64,000 nucleotides of DNA from Begonia masoniana (lineage: Eukaryota; Streptophyta; Magnoliopsida; Cucurbitales; Begoniaceae): contig CM039502.1 in the NCBI GenBank assembly GCA_022432975.1, positions 7,361,407 through 7,425,406 of the forward strand. Reading direction: 5' to 3'. A program made the position numbers and the translations under genes. Shown here piece after piece: positions 21,550 through 32,982 of this stretch; within the stretch, counting starts at the first letter, position 1; each line of letters begins with the position of its first letter. The notes beneath the pieces are model-generated. The model was given only the letters and a program-made list of their open reading frames with translations, ran no database searches and had not been told where the DNA came from.

Positions 21550-24138
21550 TGTAACGTCCCTAAAACTGTACCCGTATTTCCCGTACTATATTTATTTATT
21601 ATTTTTTTTTTTTATCCTAATAACTTTAATTAAACTCTAGACAGAATCTAAACCGAAATCGAAACCAAAATCGAAGTCGGAATTGAAATCTAACTTTAAA
21701 ATCAATTAAAACAATTAAATAAAAACTATATTTAATATAAATTATAATTGAAATAAAGGGAGGGCAGAATCGGAATTCCGCCCTCGAAAAGCAGCAGCGA
21801 CCGGGCGCTGCTCTTTGCAGCGCACGGTCGCCGTGTGCGCTGCACCATGCAGCGCACGATCGCTGCATTGTGCAGCGATCAGGCGCTGCACTTTGCAGCG
21901 ATCAGGCGCTGCAATGTGCAGCGCCCAGTCGCTGCACTTTGCAGCAACCCACTCCCTCCCTCTTCTGTATTTTTGCCTTCCCACTTCTGTTTTCTCTTCT
22001 CTCTTCTGTTTTCTCCTCTCTGTTTCATGATTTTCCGCAATTTCCCTCTGGATTCCAGAGAGCAAATCAGCATAGCACACACTCTCTGGAATCCGATTCC
22101 AGAGAGTAATCCTCACACCCTTAACATCATTTCACAACAATAACAACATTCGACCAACTTACAGCGGACTTTGCGAAATCCAACTGCGTGGATATATTTA
22201 AAAACTGAGACTATCCGTAATAAACCTACAACCTTTCAAAACGATCAAATAAAAGCTTCAAACCAAAACATTTTCTATAAACAGTTTACCCAAACAGTTC
22301 CAAAACTTCAAAACAAAATCATTGCCTAAACATCCTATACATATTCTATCAATTATCCCAAAACGTTCCCAAAATCTATACATACTGTCCCCACGGGTCG
22401 ATGAAGCCTCGACTGTGCCAGCACACCACCGCAGCCATCCTCCGTCAACTGGGCTATGCCTCAGGTGGAGGGACATCGTCCTCACCTGGTACCTCGAAAT
22501 CTATGTCACCTACACCATACATATACACTATGAGATAAAATCCCAGTAAGGCTCGTAAATGTAAATGCTATGCTGTGCTGTGCTATGGTATGTCCTGCTA
22601 TGCTATGCACTGTAGGTGTCACCGAGATCCTATCCCCCTAACCGGAGAGAGCTCATCCAGCGGACGGACTACTCTTTCCAGCTAGAGGAGGGGGGTACAC
22701 GCTTACAACACGTACAGCCGTGCCTGAGCCTCACCTCGCATGACCTGTAATCTATAAGCCTTTCGGCCGGTAAACTGTAAGCCTTTCGGCCGGTAAACTG
22801 TAAGCCTTTCGGCCGGTAAACTGTAAGCCTTTCGGCCGGTAAACTGTAAGCCTTATGGCCGTTTTCATTCTTTGCATTATCTTTATAACGATGTGCGGAA
22901 ATTCATTTTCTATGCTTTTCTTTAAAACACGTGATGCATGAACAATTCTATATCTTAAAGTAAACAAACAATAATGTATACCATCAAGACTGTAAATCGT
23001 AACCTATAATCTATAAACAACTAAACCTGTCTACCCAACCAAAACAAATAAACATACGCATCTCCAAAACTCCTCGAGACGACATTCGAAGTACGGTGTA
23101 GGCCAATCGGCCAAAACAAGAATCACGAGAACTTACCTCGTGTCCAAAGCAGCTTAAACTCCGTCCACGAGCACTGTTCACCTAAGAAATTACAAGGATT
23201 GACGTTAAAACGAGTTTAAGTTAATAAACGTCCAAATTGTCAAAACCTTAACTAAGGAATTTCCTACATTCCAACTTAACTTATCGAGGCATTCAAAACG
23301 TCAATTAATGCTCGATAATCCAAAACCTCAATTAACGAGTTTTTCCTAAAAAACCCGAAAACCTACCAATTTATAACTTTTTCACAAATTGATTTAACTT
23401 CGTCCAATAACGTCAAATACGTGCAATATATACTTAATCACGGCTAACCAGTTAATTACGAACCCTAATTCGCGTTTTTAACGAAAAACCATCGAAACCC
23501 TAATTGTCTAAAATGCTGTAAATACCGAAATAGAAGCTCGAAGATTGTAGGTTCATACCTAGGACGTCGATTGGAGGAGAAATCACGAAGAAAACGAAGC
23601 GAACGGAGCGCGAATCGGCGTCGGATTTGGGGAGATCGTCGGCGGCCAGTGAAGGAGTCGAGAGAGAAATTAGGTTCTGTGATTTTGTGATTTTCGTTAA
23701 CTGAGAGAGAAGAAGAAAGATTTAAGTTTTTAATTAAAATTTCCTTTGCAAATTACTATTTTGCCCTTAGCACTTAATTCTATTTGTTTCATCATTCGGT
23801 TCGTTAATCGTCCAGCTATTCGGTTTCACCAAATCTCCTTATTTCACCAATACGTCCAACTTAGCATTTGGGATTTAATAAAACTATCCGTTCGCAATTC
23901 GGACCTCGTTTACTATTTTTACTAAAACGTCCTTTATATTACGAGAAATGTAATTACTCGAAATATAGCGTTTAATCTCCGAAAATTCCCATAATTTCTT
24001 TAAAATTCCTATTAATCGTTAGGATCATGATGACGCTTTCTTTTTTGTAAAACGGACCTGATTTGATATATTTACAAAAATGTCGTCCAATAATATAATA
24101 ATAATATAATATACGAGTCCGTACAACTGAGTATTACA
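21550..24138 (-). repeat. 3' LTR of G3
   Basis: 2589 bp. Differs from the other LTR by scattered substitutions and by tandem copy number: a 23-bp unit (core AAGCCTTTCGGCCGGTAAAC) has four full copies plus a partial at 22755-22860. A GCAGCG hairpin array lies at 21792-21950 and CTCTGGAATCCGATTCCAGAG at 22083-22103. Confidence 0.93.
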
Positions 24139-24153
24139 TTCCACCCTCCTTAT
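24139..24153 (-). other. Polypurine tract of G3
   Basis: Minus strand AATAAGGAGGGTGGA directly abuts the 3' LTR, the expected position for plus-strand DNA priming. Confidence 0.75.
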
Positions 24154-26091
24154 TCAGAATTTTGTCCACAAAATTTGCTCTGGCTTATAGTCCTTGACAT
24201 TAACGTCCCATGTCATGCAGCCTTATACTTCGATTTATCATTTGTACTTGCGGTCATATCTCGTGATTCTAAACCAAAACCCTCCACTATACTCTCCAAC
24301 ATCAGCCTTAATTTGTATTCACTACTTTCGACTCGATTATATACTTTCTTTCTAAAGTGTTGAGCACAATTAAATCTGTAAACCTCAAATCAATCAACTT
24401 TGCGACCTATCTGCTACCTTAATATTTGTGCATGCTTCAACTTTCAACCTTCAATTAATGACTCACTTATTAAACTTCTTATTAATACTAGCTTCAAAGT
24501 TTTCTTTCATCATCTTCTTTCCTCCGCTGTCCCTTTTGGTCAGAACTATACATAAGCTTTCTAACGCCAGTCAAATTGAATGCCTACAATTTCATCCAAT
24601 TTCTGGGCTGTAACTCATACCTCAACACAATTCTCTTGATCCTGTTCACCATCGGGATACACACCAACCGAGTTTCTACATTAACTTCCAAATCATAGTC
24701 TTCATTTTTTAGTTTACGCAACAAATCTTACCAAATCTCTATACTTTAAATTATACTTTAAATTATACGATCCCTACTATGTACCCGTCACCTGACGACC
24801 TGAGCACGCGTTGGTCTAAATTTAGTCACCAAAGCGTTAAACTCACTACTTTATCAATTGGTCTCTCCTAAAATTGTCCCTTGTGTTCAATCCTCGAAAT
24901 ACCATCCACTTGCCGACGTCATTTGGGTTTACTATGAAATGTACACACCCTCGGGCACCAGGTCCTAATAACATTCTTCGCTAGAACTCAAATCTCTAAA
25001 TCTCACAATTCATCTCGTCGATATCGTTCTGAGGTTCCGACGAGTTAATCCTGGGCTAAAGTTACTACTTGTTTAGGATTGATTCAGGTCTCCTTGTAAC
25101 TAATATGTTGTAAACATTATATGTTCTAGACTACCTCAGTGAATTCTGTTGTTACGCCTTTACTAATCTACTCATACTACTTCTACTATAGTCATTTGTC
25201 TTAATTTAAGTCTCTATCCACTCCGAGCATCATCAAGTCTCAAAATCTCCTCATTGATGTGCTCAAAACTAGTCATTCTAACTTAAACCATTTATGCATT
25301 ACTTGGCCTTGACTTGCCAAACACGAGCCGATCTCTAGAAATTTGCTAGCTTATCCTCACTTCTAAGCTTACTTAGAAATTCTCACTCTCTTTATTCTAT
25401 AAATCGCAAATTTCTTAATTTGCGAACCTTTAAACGCCAATCTACGCTTCTAACCTAACCTCTCATTTATTCCAACGATCTACTTCACCTTTCACTAAAT
25501 TACTAAATTCCTCAAGGCTACTTCGGGTCACTAAATTCCTAAATTCCTCAAGGCTACTTCGAGTTTGCCGACTAGTCTATTTTGTTCTCTCCTTTTTGTC
25601 AAGTTCCAACTACTCTACTCGACAACCATTCTAAGTTTAGCTTTTGAATTCACTCTTAACCTAGACACTCTTAACTTCATACGAATCCCAAATATACGAG
25701 TTCTAAGGTACTTGATCTATTTAATCACACTCCAGGTATTGCAACAATCTAGGGTATCCCTTAATAGGTTTATATCTAACCTTCATCTTTCTTGATTAGT
25801 CGTATTTTTAATACTTCTAGGGGGGTTGTCAATTAGACAGAATCTCTACCTACCTAAAAAACCATATTTTTATAGGGTGTATTCCTCTAATTCTTTCTAA
25901 ACCTTAAATGCGGAAACTCCATTGATTAAATCAAAGTAATCTTACTAATGTATATATTTGGTCTTTATTGTCCTATATGTAGTCTACTGATTTCTCTCCG
26001 AGGTTCACCTAATAATCCCTCTACCCACCTTCTATTTCCTTACTTTTCTATTTTCAAGCCTATCGTTATCATCATTATTATTGTTATCTGT
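24154..26091 (-). other. Noncoding interior of G3 replacing pol
   Basis: About 1.9 kb between gag and PPT with no protease, RT, RNase H or integrase motif in any frame. AT-rich, with a short duplicated phrase (CACTAAATTCCTAAATTCCTCAAGGCTACTTCG, in pieces, at 25500-25565). Origin unknown. Confidence 0.6.
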
Positions 26092-27231
26092 TTAACATAA
26101 ACATATTGTCATACAAGCAATTAAGACAGTACCTGTAATAAGGGAAGGCTGTGCTCCATCGTCGACGTCACCAGGCTCGATAAACGCAAATATCCTGGGC
26201 ATAACTTTCCTCTGATCAGCGCCTGACTGACCTCGACCCTGCTTCGGGCAGTCTTTAATAAAATGGCCTTGTTCTCCACACCAATAGCATACATTCTTGC
26301 CTAATCTGCACGGGCCACTGTGCCCCCTCTGACATTTAGGGCAAATAGGTATCTGAGGATCCCCCTGTACCTGCTTCCCTTTTCCCCGGTCATTACCTCC
26401 CTCAAGGGGTCTCTTCACACCCCCCTGCTGCTGGGGCTGTGCACTAGGCTGCCAACCTCGGTTCAGTGACTGAGGTCTGATCTCACGGAAGAAGCCCTTA
26501 GATGGCTCCCTCGGTCTAGTAGAACCCTGCTCAACAGCCTCGATGTCAAGCGCTCTGGCCACAATCTCGTCATAGGATACATTACGTACCCCTGATATAG
26601 TAAGGCGCATCCGGAACTCCTGGCTAAGTCCCTGCAAGAATCTCCGTACCTTATCCTCGTTCACGCTGACCTGTCGTGGCGCAAATCGAGAAAGTGCCTC
26701 AAACTTCCTCACGTACTCGGCAATAGAACTGACTTGCCGTAACTGCATAAACTCAGCCATCTTCGCCTCCCGTACCGTATGGCTGAAATACTTGTCGTAG
26801 AACAACTCTCTGAACCGCTCCCAGCTCATAATAGTCACATCAGTATGCGTCTGGATGGAATCCCACCAAAATCTGGCGTCCAGTGCCAAGTGGTAGGTCA
26901 CCAATGCAACCTTCTCTCCGCCCTCAATGCTAGCGTATCTCAGCATATCCTCCATAGTGCGAATCCACTCCTCAGCTGAAGAGGGATCCGTAGACTGTCC
27001 GTTAAATATAGGGGGCTGGAGCTTCTGAAATCTCTCCATCCCACGGCTACCCGGAATAGCTGCCTCCCGAGCTCTAACGCCCTCTCGGTCTATCAAGGTA
27101 CCCAGCTGTTGAGACTGTCTCTCCATCTGCTGAGCCTGTCTCTCCATATGCTGAGACTGCTGGGCAATAAAATCCTTGAGCGTGTCAATCGTATCATCTC
27201 TGTCGTCTCGATCGTTTCGTGGACGCACCAT
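26092..27231 (-). CDS. Gag protein of G3
   Basis: 379-residue ORF, uninterrupted. Capsid-type structural protein that would form virus-like particles in the cytoplasm. N-terminal MVRPRNDRDDRDDTIDTLKD and a Gln-rich heptad-like stretch (QQSQHMERQAQQMERQSQ, residues about 24-42, likely coiled coil) precede the Retrotrans_gag domain (PPIFNGQSTDPSSAEEWI ... LDARFWWDSI ... RREAKMAEFMQLRQ-like region). A zinc knuckle CYWCGEQGHFIKDC follows near residue 320. The ORF stops just inside what would be the protease (EPGDVDDGAQPSLITGTVL, then unrelated residues), where pol has been lost. A sister copy at 6639 has the same start. Confidence 0.92.
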   Translation of the reverse strand: MVRPRNDRDDRDDTIDTLKDFIAQQSQHMERQAQQMERQSQQLGTLIDREGVRAREAAIPGSRGMERFQKLQPPIFNGQSTDPSSAEEWIRTMEDMLRYASIEGGEKVALVTYHLALDARFWWDSIQTHTDVTIMSWERFRELFYDKYFSHTVREAKMAEFMQLRQVSSIAEYVRKFEALSRFAPRQVSVNEDKVRRFLQGLSQEFRMRLTISGVRNVSYDEIVARALDIEAVEQGSTRPREPSKGFFREIRPQSLNRGWQPSAQPQQQGGVKRPLEGGNDRGKGKQVQGDPQIPICPKCQRGHSGPCRLGKNVCYWCGEQGHFIKDCPKQGRGQSGADQRKVMPRIFAFIEPGDVDDGAQPSLITGTVLIACMTICLC

Positions 27232-27380
27232 ACTTATAAACTCCTATATAAAAGTTAAAACAAATATTCTAAAAAACTAGAAATCAAATAAGACTATAAA
27301 CATACTTACAGTTGATGAAGAATGTCCGCGTAGTGGCTGTGCAGTCGAGCAGTCTACAGAACCGATTTTAAAACCCGGGG

Positions 27381-27392
27381 GCTCTGATACCA
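27381..27392 (-). other. Primer-binding site of G3
   Basis: Minus-strand TGGTATCAGAGC (initiator Met-tRNA), four bases inside the 5' LTR. Confidence 0.92.
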
Positions 27393-27396
27393 TAAT

Positions 27397-29956
27397 TGTA
27401 ACGTCCCTAAAACTGTACCCGTATTTCCCGTACTATATTTATTTATTTTTTTTTTTTATCCTAATAACTTTAATTAAACTCTAGACAGAATCTAAACCGA
27501 AATCGAAACCAGAATCGAAGTCGGAATTGAAATCTAACTTTAAAATCAATTAAAACAATTAAATAAAAACTATATTTAATATAAATTATAATTGAAATAA
27601 AGGGAGGGCAGAATCGGAATTCCGCCCTCGAAAAGCAGCAGCGACCGGGCGCTGCTCTTTGCAGCGCACGGTCGCCGTGTGCGCTGCACCATGCAGCGCA
27701 CGATCGCTGCATTGTGCAGCGATCAGGCGCTGCACTTTGCAGCGATCAGGCGCTGCAATGTGCAGCGCCCAGTCGCTGCACTTTGCAGCGACCCACTCCC
27801 TCCCTCTTCTGTATTTTTGCCTTCCCACTTCTGTTTTCTCTTCTCTCTTCTGTTTTCTCCTCTCTGTTTCATGATTTTCCGCAATTTCCCTCTGGATTCC
27901 AGAGAGCAAATCAGCATAGCACACACTCTCTGGAATCCGATTCCAGAGAGTAATCCTCACACCCTTAACATCATTTCACAACAATAACAACATTCGACCA
28001 ACTTACAGCGGACTTTGCGAAATCCAACTGCGTGGATATATTTAAAAACTGAGACTATCCGTAATAAACCTACAACCTTTCAAAACGATCAAATAAAAGC
28101 TTCAAACCAAAACATTTTCTATAAACAGTTTACCCAAACAGTTCCAAAACTTCAAAACAAAATCATTGCCTAAACATCCTATACATATTCTATCAATTAT
28201 CCCAAAACGTTCCCAAAATCTATACATACTGTCCCCACGGGTCGATGAAGCCTCGACTGCGCCAGCACACCACCGCAGCCATCCTCCGTCAACTGGGCTA
28301 TGCCTCAGGTGGAGGGACATCGTCCTCACCTGGTACCTCGAAATCTATGTCACCTACACCATACATATACACTATGAGATAAAATCCCAGTAAGGCTCGT
28401 AAATGTAAATGCTATGCTGTGCTGTGCTATGGTATGTCCTGCTATGCTATGCACTGTAGGTGTCACCGAGATCCTATCCCCCTAACCGGAGAGAGCTCAT
28501 CCAGCGGGCGGACTACTCTTTCCAGCTAGAGGAGGGGGGTACACGCTTACAACACGTACAGCCGTGCCTGAGCCCCACCTCGCATGACCTGTAATCTATA
28601 AGCCTTTCGGCCGGTAAACTGTAAGCCTTTCGGCCGGTAAACTGTAAGCCTTTCGGCCGGTAAACTGTAAGCCTTATGGCCGTTTTCATTCTTTGCATTA
28701 TCTTTATAACGATGTGCGGAAATTCATTTTCTATGCTTTTCTTTAAAACACGTGATGCATGAACAATTCTATATCTTAAAGTAAACAAACAATAATGTAT
28801 ACCATCAAGACTGTAAATCGTAACCTATAATCTATAAACAACTAAACCTGTCTACCCAACCAAAACAAATAAACATACGCATCTCCAAAACTCCTCGAGA
28901 CAACATTCGAAGTACGGTGTAGGCCAATCGGCCAAAACAAGAATCACGAGAACTTACCTCGTGTCCAAAGCAGCTTAAACTCCGTCCACGAGCACTGTTC
29001 ACCTAAGAAATTACAAGGATTGACGTTAAAACGAGTTTAAGTTAATAAACGTCCAAATTGTCAAAACCTTAACTAAGGAATTTCCTACATTCCAACTTAA
29101 CTTATCGAGGCATTCAAAACGTCAATTAATGCTCGATAATCCAAAACCTCAATTAACGAGTTTTTCCTAAAAAACCCGAAAACCTACCAATTTATAACTT
29201 TTTCACAAATTGATTTAACTTCGTCCAATAACGTCAAATACGTGCAATATATACTTAATCACGGCTAACCAGTTAATTACGAACCCTAATTCGCGTTTTT
29301 AACGAAAAACCATCGAAACCCTAATTGTCTAAAATGCTGTAAATACCGAAATAGAAGCTCGAAGATTGTAGGTTCATACCTAGACGTCGATTGGAGGAGA
29401 ATCACGAAGAAACGAAGCGAACGGAGCGCGAATCGGCGTCGGATTTGGGGAGATCGTCGGCGGCCAGTGAAGGAGTCGAGAGAGAAATTAGGTTCTGTGA
29501 TTTTGTGATTTTCGTTAATTGAGAGAGAAGAAGAAAGATTTAAGTTTTTAATTAAAATTTCCTTTGCAAATTACTATTTTGCCCTTAGCACTTAATTCTA
29601 TTTGTTTCATCATTCGGTTCGTTAATCGTCCAGCTATTCGGTTTCACCAAATCTCCTTATTTCACCAATACGTCCAACTTAGCATTTGGGATTTAATAAA
29701 ACTATCCGTTCGCAATTCGGACCTCGTTTACTATTTTTACTAAAACGTCCTTTATATTACGAGAAATGTAATTACTCGAAATATAGCGTTTAATCTCCGA
29801 AAATTCCCATAATTTCTTTAAAATTCCTATTAATCGTTAGGATCATGATGACGCTTTCTTTTTTGTAAAACGGACCTGATTTGACATATTTACAAAAATG
29901 TCGTCCAATAATATAATAATAATATAATATACGAGTCCGTACAACTGGGTATTACA
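27397..29956 (-). repeat. 5' LTR of G3
   Basis: 2560 bp, nearly identical to 21550-24138. The 23-bp GCCTTTCGGCCGG tandem array has three full copies plus a partial (28599-28681), one fewer than the partner. The GCAGCG hairpin array is at 27636-27794. Confidence 0.93.
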
Positions 29957-30332
29957 AGGGGATCTTGCCATACACGGATTCCGGGAGGAGTCAATATCGA
30001 CAAGGGGAGCTTGTCGCATTTAGATCTCGGGAGAGGTCGATCTAAAGTCGAGGGGATCTCGCAAAAACAGTTTCTTTGGGGAAGTTAGCTAGAGACGGCG
30101 ACAAAGATAAGAGGGAGTCTTTATTTGTATAAGTCCGGTTGTCTTGCAATTTTGTAAACTCATTGAAATGTTTTTAATTCTGGGCGTGGCCCCGCAGACG
30201 TAGGCTGGTTGCCGAACTGCGTTAACAATTTCGTGTCTCCTTACTTTACGCATTTTATTTTGTCTATTATTGCTGTTTACTATTGGTGTCACGATCAGTG
30301 TTACGACACCAACGTAACTAATCACGATTTCA
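29957..30332 (+). repeat. 5' LTR of C1, right part
   Basis: Resumes with the AGGGG duplication and matches 35028-35401 of the 3' LTR, ending ACTAATCACGATTTCA. Confidence 0.93.
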
Positions 30333-30334
30333 AT

Positions 30335-30346
30335 TGGTATCAGAGC
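30335..30346 (+). other. Primer-binding site of C1
   Basis: TGGTATCAGAGC, initiator Met-tRNA type, two bases after the LTR end. Confidence 0.92.
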
Positions 30347-30405
30347 AGGACGCCTCTATTTCTTAGGCGGGATCCGCGGGATTTGATCGTGTTTTATTCT
30401 GTGCA

Positions 30406-31440
30406 ATGGACTCTATGAAAGAAGGAGGTTCAACAATGCGGCCACCTCTATTAGACGGTAGCAACTATGCTTATTGGAAGGCCAGAATGAGGGCTTTCAT
30501 CAAAGCTATCGATGAAAAAGCTTGAAAATCTATTTTGATAGGATGGGATCTTCCAACGATTACAAACAAAGAAGGTGTTACAACTCTCAAGGCTGAAGAA
30601 GATTGGTCTCCTTCTGAAGATGTGATGGCCAACAGTAATTCAAAAGCTCTGAATGCTATTTTTAACGGTGTTGATCCTACACAGTTCAGACTTATTTCCA
30701 CTTGTGAGTCAGCAAAAAGGGCCTGGGAAATTCTTCAGATCACATATGAAGGAACATCGGCTGTGAAATTATCCAAAATGCAGATGATTACTACAAGATT
30801 CGAGAATTTAAGAATGCATAAAGATGAAAGTATTGCTGAATTTAATGCAAAATTATGTGACATTGTCAATGAGGCATTTGCTCTTGGTGAGACATTTTCC
30901 GAAGAAAAACTAGTAAGGAAAGCTTTACGATCTTTACCTCCACGTTTCGCTTATAAAGTCACAGCTATTGAAGAAGCCAAGGATGTTTCCAAAATGAAGC
31001 TAGAAGAATTAATGGGATCTCTTAGGACTTTTGAAATGAATCTAGGAGTTGACACCGAAATGAAGAAGATAAATGGAGTTTCCCTAAAAGCCGATACACA
31101 GATTTCGAGTGATCATAGTGAAGATGACCTTGAGGAATCTTTGGAACTATTATCTAAGAATTTTGGCAGGTTTATGAAGAGTTTTGGAAGAAATAACAGA
31201 GGTGTCAAGACCAGTGTCAAGAACACCAAGAGTGGTTCTTCGAGCAATGAAAAGTACAGAGAAGAAAAACATATTTCTGATCAACCTATCAAGAGCAGAG
31301 GAATTCGGTGCAGAGAATGTGATGGTTTTGGACATTTTCAGGCAGAATGTGCTAATACTCTAAAGAAAAAGAAAAACTCCCTTAACACGACATGGAGTGA
31401 GGATGAGTCAGAAAAAGATGATGAATTTCAGAACAACTAG
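30406..31440 (+). pseudogene. Copia gag of C1 (UBN2-type) with stop codons
   Basis: ATG at 30406 reads MDSMKEGGSTMRPPLLDGSN, then YAYWKARM, typical of the copia gag. A TGA at 30523-30525 stands where the family has Trp (KAW). The frame resumes (ILIGWDLPTI ... AWEILQITYEGTSAVKLSKM ... SIAEFNAKL) to a CCHC knuckle, CRECDGFGHFQAEC, and then meets TAG at 31438-31440, followed directly by VALVANSKHTDD in the same frame. This makes the stop look like a decayed sense codon rather than a natural gag end. About 340 codons. Confidence 0.85.
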
Positions 31441-31649
31441 GTGGCTCTAGTTGCTAACTCTAAACACACAGATGATGTCACAGATGATATATCAGATTGT
31501 GACATACTCTAAGAAAAGAAAAACTCCCTTAACACGACATGGAGTGAGGATGAGTCAGAAAAAGATGATGAATTTCAGAACAACTAGGTGGCTCTAGTTG
31601 CTAACTCTAAACACACAGATGATGTCACAGATGATATATCAGATTGTGA
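31355..31649 (+). repeat. 147-bp tandem duplication in C1 gag
   Basis: Two copies offset by 147 bases (for example CTTAACACGACATGG at 31381 and 31528), including the TAG codon in each. Copy 2 has lost two A residues in its AAGAAAAAG start. The copies are otherwise essentially identical, so the duplication is recent. Confidence 0.92.
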
Positions 31650-32982
31650 TGATGAAAATACGGAAGAAGATCTCATTACAGAGTACAAATTTCTTCATAA
31701 AAAATGGACCGAACTTGTTGAGATAAATCAGCGTCTTCGCATTCAGAATGGAGACTTGAAAGCTGAGAAGATCAATTTGCAAAATTCTGTTGCTGAATTG
31801 GAAGCAAAATTGAGAATGAGCCGGGATGAAGCGACAAAACTACTTAACGAGCTGAACCACATGAAGAAAAATGTCAAGATGTTAAATACAGGTTCCTCTA
31901 AGCTGGATGATATTCTAAGAATCGGGAAATCAAGTGGTGATCGTTTTGGAATCAGATTCAAAGGAGAAAACTCGGTTTCACAGATAGTGTCGCATACAGT
32001 GTCATCACCAGTATCAAACTTTGCACCACCAAAATTGTCAGAAAACCTTTTTAAGAACAAAGGAAAGCAAGTTGCAGTTGGCACAACTAAAACCAAGCAG
32101 GAAGGAAAGTCATATCCTGTTTTCATAAATAAAGGTAACAGAATTACTCCTATTTGTCACTATTGCAATCGACGTGGGCATATTCGTCCAAGATGTTTTA
32201 CTTATCTAGCTGATTTAAGACAAGGTACTGCTAGCAATTTTCCCTCTTGCAGAGTGTTTCAAAAAAAATGGGTGGTTAAATCAAATTTGAAGTGCAATGT
32301 TACACAAATCTCTCTAAAGGCCACTACAACCGATGCTTGGTATTTTGACAGCGGCTGCTCTAGACACATGACCGGTGAAAAGAAGTTCTTGAAGGACATT
32401 GTATCTGAAAGTGTGGGAAAAGTGACTTTTGGCAACGGTGTCAAGTGTAGTGTCATGGGAAGAGGGACACTAAATGTTCCAGGGCTACCAGAATTGGAGA
32501 ATGTTCTTCTGGTTGATGGTCTAAAGGCTAATCTAATTAGCATTAGTCAACTATGTGATCAAGATCTAAATGTTCACTTCACTCGTGGAAAGTGCATGGT
32601 GTCCGATTATGAAAGAAATTGCATCATAGAGGGAGTAAGATCTTCTGATAATTGTTATCTTATTTACTCATCTTCTACTGGTTTTCATTCAAGCATGGAA
32701 GATCCTATTTTATGGCATAGAAGGTTGGGACATGTCAATGATCGAATGTTAAAGACGATTATACCAAAGGAAGCTGTCAGTGGTATTCCAAAGTTGAATT
32801 TTGATGAAGGAAGAATCTGTGGACCATGTCAGATTGAGAAGCAAACCAAGGTGTCACATTCAGTGTCGTCGACACCAGCAACAACTCATGTACTTGAGCT
32901 GCTTCACATGGATCTAATGGGTTCAATGCCTGTGGAAAGTATTGAAGAATTCAGGTCTGCCCTAGACCTTTGTGTTATGTGA
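31588..32982 (+). pseudogene. Copia polyprotein remnant of C1: nucleocapsid, protease, pre-integrase
   Basis: Open from after the TAG at 31585 to 32982. It contains a Glu/Lys-rich coiled-coil-like stretch (EINQRLRIQNGDLKAEKI region), a second CCHC knuckle (CHYCNRRGHIRPRC), the copia protease (WYFDSGCSRHMTG), the GAG-pre-integrase block (ILWHRRLGHVNDRML ... CGPCQIEKQTK) and the first integrase motif (ELLHMDLMGSM). It then breaks off into unrelated residues (EFRSALDLCVM) and stops, so the integrase DDE core, RT and RNase H are gone by internal deletion. Confidence 0.88.

Larger units (their letters stand above)
21550..29956 (-). mobile_element. Gypsy element G3: young, gag-only (TR-GAG type), inserted in the C1 LTR
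   Basis: 8407 bp with LTRs 21550-24138 and 27397-29956, perfect target duplication AGGGG (21545-21549 and 29957-29961), PBS and PPT. The uninterrupted insertion site is visible in the C1 3' LTR near 35023-35035 (GGGCAAGGGGATCTTGCC). The two LTRs are nearly identical, so insertion is recent. The interior has an intact gag with zinc knuckle but no protease active site, RT, RNase H or integrase. Such elements are known as terminal-repeat elements with GAG domain and must borrow pol from relatives such as G1. Confidence 0.93.

Noticed and set aside
21742..22116. Overlapping ORFs (up to 124 codons) in the GCAGCG array on both strands, repeated at 27586-27960
   Set aside because: They lie wholly inside G3 LTRs, and the repeated Cys/Ala/Leu-Gln words come from the hairpin array, so they are compositional, not genes.
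22755..22860. CRISPR-like array (regularly repeated 23-bp unit)
   Set aside because: Units are contiguous with no unique spacers, in a plant LTR; it is a minisatellite.
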